A stretch of 64,000 bases of DNA from Thermococcus sp. M39 (GTDB lineage: Archaea; Methanobacteriota_B; Thermococci; Thermococcales; Thermococcaceae): the NCBI RefSeq assembly GCF_012027325.1, contig NZ_SNUG01000004.1, positions 101,338 to 165,337 of the forward strand, in the 5' to 3' direction. A model generated the notes under the pieces. The model made no database searches. It was not told the DNA's origin and worked only from the letters and a program-made list of their open reading frames with translations. Both the position numbers and the translations under genes were made by a program. How positions within the stretch are numbered: position 1 is the stretch's first letter; each line of letters starts with the position of its first letter. Shown here one piece after another: positions 1 to 7,651 of this stretch.

Positions 1-996
1 TATCTCCTTTATTAGCTTTACTATGAACGTCTTTCCAACTTTTTCCCTTGTAACCAGTTGCTTCTTCTCAAGCTCTTGGACTATTCTGCTCACTGTGGGT
101 CTTGAGTATCCAGTCAGCTCTGGTAAGTCCTCCTGCTTTACTTTTCCACCCTTCTCGAGTATTGCTTTAACAACTATCCTTTCCTTTTCAGTTAGCACCT
201 CAATTGGAACCCTGTTTGCTGCCCACTTCTTCTTTGCCCAGTAGAGAATTATTGGGACGGCAATTGCAAGAGATAGCACGGCACCAATGACAACCCACGG
301 AATTGGAGAAGGTTCTTTTGGTGGGGTTATTGTGATTGTTACATTTTTGCCATACCAGAAGACTGAATATCCCATTTCCTCAAGTTTTTTCTCAATTTCC
401 GGTGAAAGCCCAGCACCAATCATTATAACTTGCTTTGGATGGAGCTTTTTGAGTCCCTGAATAGCAAATTCTGATAAATCATTTTCTACAGTCAAGAGAA
501 GTGGATAACCATAGTTCATTGCAAATCTCGCTGCAGCTAATGCTGATCCATAATCCAGCGCACTTGCTAAAACAACTGTATCTGCACCATCTGGGTAAAA
601 GTGAAGAGCTAGCTTTTCAGCAGTCTCTGTCCTTACATCTCCTCCTATTCTTGTAACACTGAACCCAAGCGATAAAAGTTCATCTTCAACTTCCTTACTC
701 ACTGCGTTTGAGTTTCCAATGATCAGGACATTTTTCCATCCAAACTGCACGTATGACTGTAGCTGAGCCTTTGTTTTATCATCAAGCATTTGGGGATTTA
801 CAGGGAGAATTGGAATGTCAAGCTTTTTAGAATAGGGAAGAGCTACAATATAGTCAATTAAATCATCGTTCCTAACAATTATTAAATCATATTGACGAGT
901 GTTTTCCTGCGCTTTTACAGGAAGAAGAACGAAGCTCACCAGAGATACTGCCAGCAATATGAGCAGTGAAAGTGAGATCCAAATTTTATTCTTCAA
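1..996 (-). CDS. Membrane-anchored cell-wall-binding-repeat protein with cytoplasmic winged helix (3' end beyond window)
   Basis: Open reading frame running off the left edge; 332 codons visible. It starts with a signal-peptide-like hydrophobic segment (about residues 4-28). A region resembling cell-wall-binding repeat 2 (PF04122) follows, with recurring strands of the type VLIIGN, VVLASA and VIMIGAG (about 35-220). Next come a proline-rich linker, one membrane helix (about 235-257) and a C-terminal winged-helix domain (about 270-332; LPELTGYSRPTVSRI resembles a MarR/ArsR recognition helix). The arrangement suggests an outside sensor or adhesion domain joined to an inside DNA-binding domain; the function is inferred, not known. 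Start is TTG at 996 preceded by GGTGAT; an in-frame GTG at 1005 is an alternative. Confidence 0.7.
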   Translation of the reverse strand, partial: MKNKIWISLSLLILLAVSLVSFVLLPVKAQENTRQYDLIIVRNDDLIDYIVALPYSKKLDIPILPVNPQMLDDKTKAQLQSYVQFGWKNVLIIGNSNAVSKEVEDELLSLGFSVTRIGGDVRTETAEKLALHFYPDGADTVVLASALDYGSALAAARFAMNYGYPLLLTVENDLSEFAIQGLKKLHPKQVIMIGAGLSPEIEKKLEEMGYSVFWYGKNVTITITPPKEPSPIPWVVIGAVLSLAIAVPIILYWAKKKWAANRVPIEVLTEKERIVVKAILEKGGKVKQEDLPELTGYSRPTVSRIVQELEKKQLVTREKVGKTFIVKLIKEI

Positions 997-1049
997 TCTT
1001 ATCACCAGAATAAAGCTAAAAGAAAAGAGTTTAAAAGGTTTTTTGAAGC

Positions 1050-1727
1050 TTAAAGCTCAAAGGTTTCTCCGGGCTTGAGGATTATGACTTCCGCTTTGTC
1101 GCCGACAAGCTTCTTGAATTCCTCTGGGTCTTGTGCAATTGGCGGCCAGGTGTTGTAGTGCATTGGAATCACGTATTTGGGCTTTAACAATTCGACAGCC
1201 TTTGCTGCCTCTTTTGGTCCCATTGTGAAGTGTCCGCCTATTGGGAGCAGAGCAACATCAATTCCATAAAGCTCAGCAAACAGCTCCATGTCCTTAAAGA
1301 CGTAGGTGTCTCCAGCGTGATAAATCTTTACGCCGTCAATCTCTACAATGTATCCACAGGCATTACCCACCATGAATCCTTCCTCTGCTCCGCTTGAGTG
1401 CCAAGCTGGAACTTGGACAATCTTTACTCCATCAATCTCAGTTGGGCCGTAGTTCATCCCAATTGTTGTTATGCCCTTGTTTTTCTCAACGAGGTAGTTC
1501 GCTATGTCGTACATTGCCACAATTTTTGCTCCAGTCTTCTGTGCGATTTTTACGGCATCACCAACGTGGTCGCCATGCATGTGAGTGACTAAAATTAGGT
1601 CAATCTTATCAAAGTCCTCTGGCTTTGCAGCTGCAGCTGGATTCCCTGTTAAGAATGGGTCGATGAGAATTCTCTTGCTTCCTTCAATCTCAAAGGCTGC
1701 ATGTCCTAAAAACCTTATCTTCACCAT
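1050..1727 (-). CDS. UPF0173 metal-dependent hydrolase (metallo-beta-lactamase fold)
   Basis: A 225-residue protein of the metallo-beta-lactamase superfamily, UPF0173 group. The metal-binding motif THMHGDHVGD lies near residue 60, with further ligands in HAGDT and in a late PMHYNTWP segment. Length fits the family. The substrate is unknown; the fold implies hydrolysis using two metal ions in the cytoplasm. The start is the ATG at 1727 because GGAGGTGAT lies 4 bases upstream; an in-frame upstream start at 1766 has no such signal. It is monocistronic, transcribed away from the next gene, with an A/T-rich promoter-like stretch near 1780. Confidence 0.85.
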   Translation of the reverse strand: MVKIRFLGHAAFEIEGSKRILIDPFLTGNPAAAAKPEDFDKIDLILVTHMHGDHVGDAVKIAQKTGAKIVAMYDIANYLVEKNKGITTIGMNYGPTEIDGVKIVQVPAWHSSGAEEGFMVGNACGYIVEIDGVKIYHAGDTYVFKDMELFAELYGIDVALLPIGGHFTMGPKEAAKAVELLKPKYVIPMHYNTWPPIAQDPEEFKKLVGDKAEVIILKPGETFEL

Positions 1728-1970
1728 TTTTATCACCTCCAGAAGCCCCATCAGAAATAATAACAAAAGATTACTTAAACGTTTCGAAAAGCCAGCTAAA
1801 AATTTTTAGGATGAGAGGTATGTGTGGTATTGTTTTGGGTTTATTGATGTCTATCTAAATGAAAGATTTCCAGGTAAAACTTTACATATCTTTGCACATT
1901 AGTGTTGTTTTTGCCTCATTAGAGAATATTCTCCTTTATTTGTGCTCAAAACCGTCTAACTGTCTGTTTT

Positions 1971-1986
1971 CGGAAAACTTATATAG
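1971..1986 (+). promoter_or_regulatory. Promoter (BRE/TATA) of the acyl-CoA synthetase-IOR operon
   Basis: CGGAAAACTTATATAG matches an archaeal BRE followed by a TATA box. The box ends about 35 bases before the chosen ATG at 2021. An inverted repeat TTTTAC-N4-GTAAAA (1990-2005) lies at the expected transcription start and could be an operator. That last point is inference. Confidence 0.6.
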
Positions 1987-2020
1987 ACTTTTACCGATGT
2001 AAAATTCGGTGATTGTAACA

Positions 2021-3385
2021 ATGACGTTCGATTATTTCTTCAAACCTAAAGCAATAGCTGTAATTGGCGCTTCTAATGATCCTTTAAAGCTCGGCTATGA
2101 AGTTTTTAAGAACCTTAAGAAGTACAAAGATGGCAAAGTTTATCCAGTAAACGTAAAAGATGAAGTTGTTCAAGGAGTTAAAGCTTACAAGAATGTCAAA
2201 GACATTCCAGACGAAGTAGATTTAGCAGTAATCGTTGTTCCTAAGAAATTTGTAAAGCAGACAGTAATTGACTGCGGTGAAAAAGGAGTGAAGGGAATTG
2301 TTCTCATCACGGCTGGATTTGGAGAAACTGGAGAAGAAGGGAAAAGAGAAGAGAGAGAACTCGTTGAGATTGCTCACAAATACGGCATGAGGATTATCGG
2401 TCCAAACTGTGTCGGAATAATGAACACTCACAACGATATGAATGCAACATTCATCATGGATGCAAAGAAGGGAGACATAGCATTTGTTTCCCAGAGCGGT
2501 GCGTTGGGAGCTGGAATTGTTTATAAAACTGTCAAGGAAGGAATTGGCTTTTCTAAGTTCATAAGCATTGGAAACATGGCTGATGTTGACTTTTCAGAGC
2601 TCATGGAGTACTTAGCCGATGATGAAGAGAGCAAAGCAATAGCTCTGTACATTGAAGGTATCAAAGACGGAAGGAAGTTCATGGAGGCTGCTAGAAAAGT
2701 CACCAAGAAAAAGCCTGTCATTGTTCTCAAGGCTGGAAAGAGCGAGAGCGGAGCGAGGGCTGCTTCAAGCCATACCGGATCATTGGCTGGAAGCTACAAG
2801 ATTTATGAGGCAGCATTTAAGCAGACCGGTATTTTGGTTGCGAATACAATTGATGAGATGCTCAGCATGGCAAGAGCATTTACTCAGCCTCTTCCAAAGG
2901 GCAACAAAGTTGCAATTATGACAAACGCTGGCGGTCCTGGAGTATTAACGGCTGATGAAATTGACAGGCACGGGCTTAAGCTAGCCAACCTAAAGGAGGA
3001 GACAATGCAAAAACTTAGGGAGTTCTTACCTCCAATGGCTGCTGTTAAGAATCCAGTGGATATGATAGCAAGCGCAAGGGGAGAAGAGTACTACAAGACT
3101 GCCAAGCTCCTTCTGGAAGATGAAAATGTTGATATGCTTATTGCAATTTGTGTTGTACCTACATTTGCTGGAATGGCTCCAACGGAGCATGCTGAAGGCG
3201 TTATAAGAGCAGTGAAGGAAGTTAACAACGGAAAGCCCGTTTTAGCATTGTTCATGGCTGGCTATGTCAGCGAGCCAGCTAAAGAACTCCTCGAGAAAGA
3301 AGGCATTCCAGTTTATGAAAGACCTGAAGATGTGGGAATAGCGGCATATGCCCTTTGGGAAATCGCAAGGAGAAGGAATAAATGA
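2021..3385 (+). CDS. ADP-forming acyl-CoA synthetase, alpha subunit (ACD II type, arylacetate-CoA)
   Basis: A 454-residue alpha subunit of the nucleoside-diphosphate-forming acetate--CoA ligase family. It has an N-terminal CoA-binding Rossmann domain (AIAVIGASNDP), a second domain with the SQSGALG loop, and the phosphorylated histidine in SSHTGSLAGS (His251 in this numbering). The enzyme converts an acyl-CoA, ADP and phosphate to acid, CoA and ATP; the ATP-grasp beta subunit is not in this window. Placement directly before iorAB argues for the aromatic-acid (ACD II) isoenzyme, an inference from known Thermococcales gene order. Start is the ATG at 2021 preceded by GGTGATTGTAAC, not the in-frame GTG at 2009. 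Confidence 0.85.
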   Translation: MTFDYFFKPKAIAVIGASNDPLKLGYEVFKNLKKYKDGKVYPVNVKDEVVQGVKAYKNVKDIPDEVDLAVIVVPKKFVKQTVIDCGEKGVKGIVLITAGFGETGEEGKREERELVEIAHKYGMRIIGPNCVGIMNTHNDMNATFIMDAKKGDIAFVSQSGALGAGIVYKTVKEGIGFSKFISIGNMADVDFSELMEYLADDEESKAIALYIEGIKDGRKFMEAARKVTKKKPVIVLKAGKSESGARAASSHTGSLAGSYKIYEAAFKQTGILVANTIDEMLSMARAFTQPLPKGNKVAIMTNAGGPGVLTADEIDRHGLKLANLKEETMQKLREFLPPMAAVKNPVDMIASARGEEYYKTAKLLLEDENVDMLIAICVVPTFAGMAPTEHAEGVIRAVKEVNNGKPVLALFMAGYVSEPAKELLEKEGIPVYERPEDVGIAAYALWEIARRRNK

Positions 3386-3397
3386 GGAGGGAGTTAT

Positions 3398-5335
3398 ATG
3401 GCAAAAGTTACTGACATAGTTTTGTGGGATAAGCCTGGGGAAAGAGTTCTCCTTTTAGGAAATCACGCAATTGCAAGAGGTGCCCTTGAGGCAAACATAG
3501 CTGTTTTCGCGGCTTATCCCGGAACGCCAAGTTCTGAGCTTACAGACACAATGGCTGCTGTGGCTGAGAAGGCAGGCGTTTATATGGAGTATTCAACAAA
3601 CGAGAAGGTTGCATTTGAGACAGCCTTAAGTGCAGCATGGTCTGGACTGAGAGCTATGACAGCAATGAAGCACGTTGGATTGAACGTTACCGCAGACACT
3701 TTTCTCAGCGCTGTTGGTATGGGTGTTGAAGGTGGATTTGTCATAATGGTTGCTGATGACCCAAGTATGTGGTCATCACAGAACGAGCAGGATACAAGGG
3801 TTTATGCAAAGTTTGCCCAGGTTCCAGTTCTTGAGCCTTCAAGCCCGCATGAAGCAAAGGAGATGACAAAATACGCCTTTGAGCTCAGCGAGAAGTTCAA
3901 GCACATGGTTATCTTGAGAACCACAACGAGGATTTCACACGCAAGGGGAGATGTCGTTTTAGGTGAACTCCCAGAGGAGATTAAGCAGGCAAAGAGGAAA
4001 TTTGGTGACTTCAAGAAAGATCCGTCGAGGTTTGTTGATGTTCCATCCAATGCAAGAAGGTTCCACCCAATAATTCTTGAAAAGATTGAGAAGATTAGGG
4101 AAGAGCTAGCTGAATGTCCATTTAACTGGATTGAAGGCAAAGAAGACGCTAAAGTAGGTATCATAGCTCCAGGATTAGCTTACTCATATGTGAAAGAAGC
4201 TTTAGCATGGCTTGGCGTTGATGACGTAAAAATCCTAAAGCTTGGCACACCGTTCCCAGTTCCATATAAATTGCTTGAGAAGTTCTTTGATGGATTGGAA
4301 AGAGTTCTCATAGTTGAAGAGCTTGAGCCGGTTGTTGAGGAGCAGGTTAAAGTCTGGGCATTTGACAACGGCATAAGAATCCCGATTCATGGAAAAGACT
4401 ACGTTCCGAGAGTTTATGAAATGACAACAAGGAGGGCTGTAACTGCAATAGCAAAGTTCCTTGGACTCGAAACTCCAGTTGACTTTGAGAGCATCGATGA
4501 GAGGTATAAGAAGGTCTCAGCCATCGTTCCGCCGAGACCTCCAAGCTTATGTCCAGCATGTCCGCACAGGAACACATTCTATGCAATAAAGAAAGCCGCT
4601 GGACCAAATGCAATATTCCCAAGCGATATTGGATGCTACACTCTTGGATTGCTGCCACCGCTTAAGACTGTTGACACGACAGTTGCAATGGGTGCATCAA
4701 TAGGCGTTGCTCATGGATTGGATGTTGCATTGAATGGAGTGCCCGGTGAGAAAGAGACTAAAGAGAAGAAAAAAATCATCGTTGCTACAATTGGTGATTC
4801 AACGTTCTTCCACACAGGACTGCCAGCTTTGGCAAACGCAATATATAACCGCTCAAATGTCGTCATAGTGGTTATGGACAACCTTGTTACAGCAATGACC
4901 GGAGATCAGCCCAACCCGGGAACGGGCGATACTCCACACGGCCCAGGCAAGAGGATTCTCATTGAAGACGTTGCAAAGGCTATGGGAGCTGACTTCGTTG
5001 AAGTAGTTGACCCGTATGACATAAAGGCAACGTATGAGGTCATGAAGAAGGCCATTGAGACGGAAGGAGTTAGCGTTGTCGTCGCAAGGAGAGTGTGTGC
5101 TCTCCATAGAGTTGGAGAGATGAGGAGAAGAGGCGAGAAGTGGCCAATCTACACTGTAAATGAAGAGAAGTGTACAGGATGTAAGATTTGTATCAACGCC
5201 TACGGCTGTCCAGCAATTTACTGGGATGCTGAGAAGAAGAAAGCCCAAGTTAATCCGCTCATATGTTGGGGATGTGGCGGATGTGCACAGGTCTGTCCAT
5301 TCGGAGCATTTGAGGTCATGAAGGAGGGTGAGTGA
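3398..5335 (+). CDS. iorA: Indolepyruvate:ferredoxin oxidoreductase, alpha subunit
   Basis: 645 residues, full family length. The enzyme oxidatively decarboxylates aryl 2-oxoacids from aromatic amino acid transamination to aryl-acyl-CoA and reduces ferredoxin. An N-terminal pyrimidine-binding TPP half begins with [12 protein letters not shown]. The diphosphate-binding half carries the TPP motif GDSTFFHTG...DN (around residues 465-500). The C-terminus has two ferredoxin-type 4Fe-4S motifs: [14 protein letters not shown], and [16 protein letters not shown] near residue 625. GGAGG precedes the ATG, 12 bases after the synthetase stop, so the genes form one operon with iorB one base downstream. 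Confidence 0.95.
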   Translation: MAKVTDIVLWDKPGERVLLLGNHAIARGALEANIAVFAAYPGTPSSELTDTMAAVAEKAGVYMEYSTNEKVAFETALSAAWSGLRAMTAMKHVGLNVTADTFLSAVGMGVEGGFVIMVADDPSMWSSQNEQDTRVYAKFAQVPVLEPSSPHEAKEMTKYAFELSEKFKHMVILRTTTRISHARGDVVLGELPEEIKQAKRKFGDFKKDPSRFVDVPSNARRFHPIILEKIEKIREELAECPFNWIEGKEDAKVGIIAPGLAYSYVKEALAWLGVDDVKILKLGTPFPVPYKLLEKFFDGLERVLIVEELEPVVEEQVKVWAFDNGIRIPIHGKDYVPRVYEMTTRRAVTAIAKFLGLETPVDFESIDERYKKVSAIVPPRPPSLCPACPHRNTFYAIKKAAGPNAIFPSDIGCYTLGLLPPLKTVDTTVAMGASIGVAHGLDVALNGVPGEKETKEKKKIIVATIGDSTFFHTGLPALANAIYNRSNVVIVVMDNLVTAMTGDQPNPGTGDTPHGPGKRILIEDVAKAMGADFVEVVDPYDIKATYEVMKKAIETEGVSVVVARRVCALHRVGEMRRRGEKWPIYTVNEEKCTGCKICINAYGCPAIYWDAEKKKAQVNPLICWGCGGCAQVCPFGAFEVMKEGE

Positions 5336-5336
5336 G

Positions 5337-5948
5337 ATGGTTAAGGAGTACAACATTGTCATCACTGGTGTTGGTGGTCAGGGAATTCTCACAGCTGCCA
5401 ACCTCTTAGGCTGGGCTGCTCTTCATGCTGGTTATAAGGTGAGAGTTGGTGAGGTTCACGGAATGAGCCAGCGTTTCGGTTCAGTCATTGCTTACGTCAG
5501 ATTCGGTGAAGATGTCTATGGTGCAATGGTTCCAGAAGGAAAAGCCGATGTTATCTTAGCTTTTGAGCCAGTTGAGGCTCTTAGATACATCAACTACCTC
5601 AAAGAAGGCGGATTAGTTATAGCAAACTCAAATCCGATTCCTCCAGTCCAGGTTTCAATGGGCTTAGCGACATATCCAAGCATGGAGGAAATCAAGAAGA
5701 TCATCGAGGAGGACTTCAAGGGCAAGCTCATAACCTTAGATGCTGAGAAATTAGCTTTGGAGGCTGGAAATGTCATCACAACAAATGTTGTCCTCATTGG
5801 AGCACTCACACAGACACCAGGCTTTCCACTTTCAGAGGAGCATGTCAAGGAAGTAATTAGGCTCAGCGTTCCAAAGAAGGCAGTTGATGTTAACATGAAG
5901 GCCTTCGAGCTTGGTGTCAAGGCTGCCAAGGAATTACTTGGACTCTAA
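5337..5948 (+). CDS. iorB: Indolepyruvate:ferredoxin oxidoreductase, beta subunit
   Basis: 203-residue gamma-type subunit of the 2-oxoacid:ferredoxin oxidoreductase family, with the typical N-terminal motif [13 protein letters not shown] and the conserved [11 protein letters not shown] segment. It pairs with IorA to form the active enzyme. The ATG at 5337 follows the iorA stop by a single base and is preceded by GGAGGGTGAGTGAG; a GTG at 5328 inside iorA is in frame but sits on top of the SD and is rejected. Last gene of the operon. Confidence 0.93.
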   Translation: MVKEYNIVITGVGGQGILTAANLLGWAALHAGYKVRVGEVHGMSQRFGSVIAYVRFGEDVYGAMVPEGKADVILAFEPVEALRYINYLKEGGLVIANSNPIPPVQVSMGLATYPSMEEIKKIIEEDFKGKLITLDAEKLALEAGNVITTNVVLIGALTQTPGFPLSEEHVKEVIRLSVPKKAVDVNMKAFELGVKAAKELLGL

Positions 5949-5964
5949 CGAAAGCTTTTTATTT
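5949..5964 (+). promoter_or_regulatory. Promoter of the McrBC-like operon (probably leaderless mRNA)
   Basis: CGAAAGCTTTTTATTT fits BRE plus TATA. Its centre lies about 28 bases before the ATG at 5987, so transcription should begin within a few bases of the start codon. No SD precedes that ATG, consistent with a leaderless message. Confidence 0.55.
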
Positions 5965-5986
5965 TTCCATATCCAATTTTTAATCA

Positions 5987-7651
5987 ATGCAATTGGTAAG
6001 AAAATGCACTCTTGCTGATAATATAAAACTGTTTTCTACTGAAGACTCAATTGTCTTAGTTGATAGAAAAGTACACTACCTTTTTGAGTGGGTTGACTAT
6101 TATATTGAAGTCTTAGATGGGGACTTTGAAATTTTCTTTGGCAATGAAAAAGCCGAAAAGATTTCTGATAAGCTCTTTAAGTTCACATTCAGGAACTATA
6201 TTGGAAAGTCCAGGCTTGAAATCAAGAAAAATAGGCAAACCTTTCTCAGTCTCGACGTTGAAGTGATTTCAAAAAAGTTCGCCAAAATTGGGAATAAAAG
6301 ACTCGATAGGGATACAATACCTCTAATCGTTGACAACTATAAAGCGTTTGTAAGCAGTATCATCAATGAACTCAGACAAAAAGCTTTGGAGCTGCCTTTC
6401 AGCATTGAGGCACCAACAGGTTTTGAGTTCATTGAAAGCGATGAACCAATTAGTGAGTTTTTTGCTTATCACTTTTTGAGGAATAATAGAGAGAGGATAA
6501 TCTCGGCTTATGAAGAAATTCTCAAAAGACCTCACAAAAAGCTCGTGGACGAGCTTGAATGGGTTGATTTTTGGAGTGTTAGTGAAGTTGATGAGGACAC
6601 GGTTTTGGGCATTGTCCAGTACCCAGAATACTTGATGGAAGTTAAAAATTCCAGCCTTGCCATTGTGAAAAGCATAGATGGAAAGGGTTATGCTCCAATG
6701 AAGCTCCTTCAGAGGAATAAATATGAAACTTTTGACACATTAGAGAACCGCTTTGCAAAGTATTTTCTTAGTGAATTGATAAACTGGAGTGAAAGGGTTT
6801 TAGGGACTTTTGATACTGCGAAAGATGGAGATAAAGAAAATGGACTCAAGAAACTGTTCGAGGATATTAAGGAACTTCTGAATGATCTTGAATACTTCTG
6901 GAACGATTCAATTTTCAGCGAAGTTGGTGAGCTTACAGTGTTTCCTTACACCTCTCAGGTGTTGATTAAGAGAGAGGGATACAGAGATTTACTTGAACTT
7001 TGGAAAGAGTTTAGGGCTTATTCACCTTTCTTTGGCGAGCTGCAAAGGGCAATAGATAACAAGGATATAGCCAAGCTCTATGAGTACTGGTGCTTCTTCA
7101 GGCTTGTAGAAGAACTTAGGAAAATTTTTGGCAAAGAGGAGCTTAAAATAGTTGTTGAACCAACAGGAGAACTCTCCGAAAAGGGAAATGTCTATGCGGA
7201 GTTTGACAACGGCTGGAGGCTTTATTACAACAAAAAGCTTACTCCGAAGACGTGGAGCTACTCCGTGTCACTCAGACCTGACTTCTCGCTCTTTAATGGC
7301 AATCCAAACAAAAAAGGAACAAAAATCCTTGGGATCTTTGACGCAAAGTTCAAGCTTGATGTTGTTGATGTTAACAAGTTCGCAGAGGAAGACAGAGAAA
7401 TGGAAAAAGAGCCCACTCTCCAAACGTGGGCAAAGCTCGAAGACATCTACAAGATGCATACCTACAGAGATGCGCTGAATGCCAAATTTGCCGTGGTGCT
7501 TTATCCGGGAGATAGGAGCGTTTTTTGGAAAACAAATAAAGAGAAAGTGGACAAAGTTGGATTGAATGAGTTATTAGGGGAAGATGGAGCTGAACTGAAA
7601 GGTATTGGATATCTGAGTTTTAGGCCAAGGTTTGAGGTGGTGGATATATGA
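5987..7651 (+). CDS. McrC-like nuclease subunit (DUF2357 / DUF524, PD-(D/E)xK fold)
   Basis: 554 residues. The N-terminal half is beta-rich, followed by a DUF2357-like helical region with the phrase FDTLENRFAKYFL typical of this group. The C-terminal third looks like a PD-(D/E)xK nuclease: SLRPDFSLF followed by ILGIFDAKFKLD (around residues 425-455) supplies the acidic and D-x-K residues, with a later helical YRDALNAKFAVVLYPG segment. In McrBC systems this subunit is the DNA-cleaving partner driven by the McrB motor. It overlaps the AAA+ gene by 4 bases (ATGA), implying translational coupling. The nuclease comes first here, the reverse of the E. coli order. Family recognition is by motif only. 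Confidence 0.8.
   Translation: MQLVRKCTLADNIKLFSTEDSIVLVDRKVHYLFEWVDYYIEVLDGDFEIFFGNEKAEKISDKLFKFTFRNYIGKSRLEIKKNRQTFLSLDVEVISKKFAKIGNKRLDRDTIPLIVDNYKAFVSSIINELRQKALELPFSIEAPTGFEFIESDEPISEFFAYHFLRNNRERIISAYEEILKRPHKKLVDELEWVDFWSVSEVDEDTVLGIVQYPEYLMEVKNSSLAIVKSIDGKGYAPMKLLQRNKYETFDTLENRFAKYFLSELINWSERVLGTFDTAKDGDKENGLKKLFEDIKELLNDLEYFWNDSIFSEVGELTVFPYTSQVLIKREGYRDLLELWKEFRAYSPFFGELQRAIDNKDIAKLYEYWCFFRLVEELRKIFGKEELKIVVEPTGELSEKGNVYAEFDNGWRLYYNKKLTPKTWSYSVSLRPDFSLFNGNPNKKGTKILGIFDAKFKLDVVDVNKFAEEDREMEKEPTLQTWAKLEDIYKMHTYRDALNAKFAVVLYPGDRSVFWKTNKEKVDKVGLNELLGEDGAELKGIGYLSFRPRFEVVDI

Noticed and set aside
7152..7478. 108-codon frame on the + strand inside the McrC-like gene
   Set aside because: Shadow of the real gene in another frame; composition is serine/arginine-rich nonsense and there is no SD.
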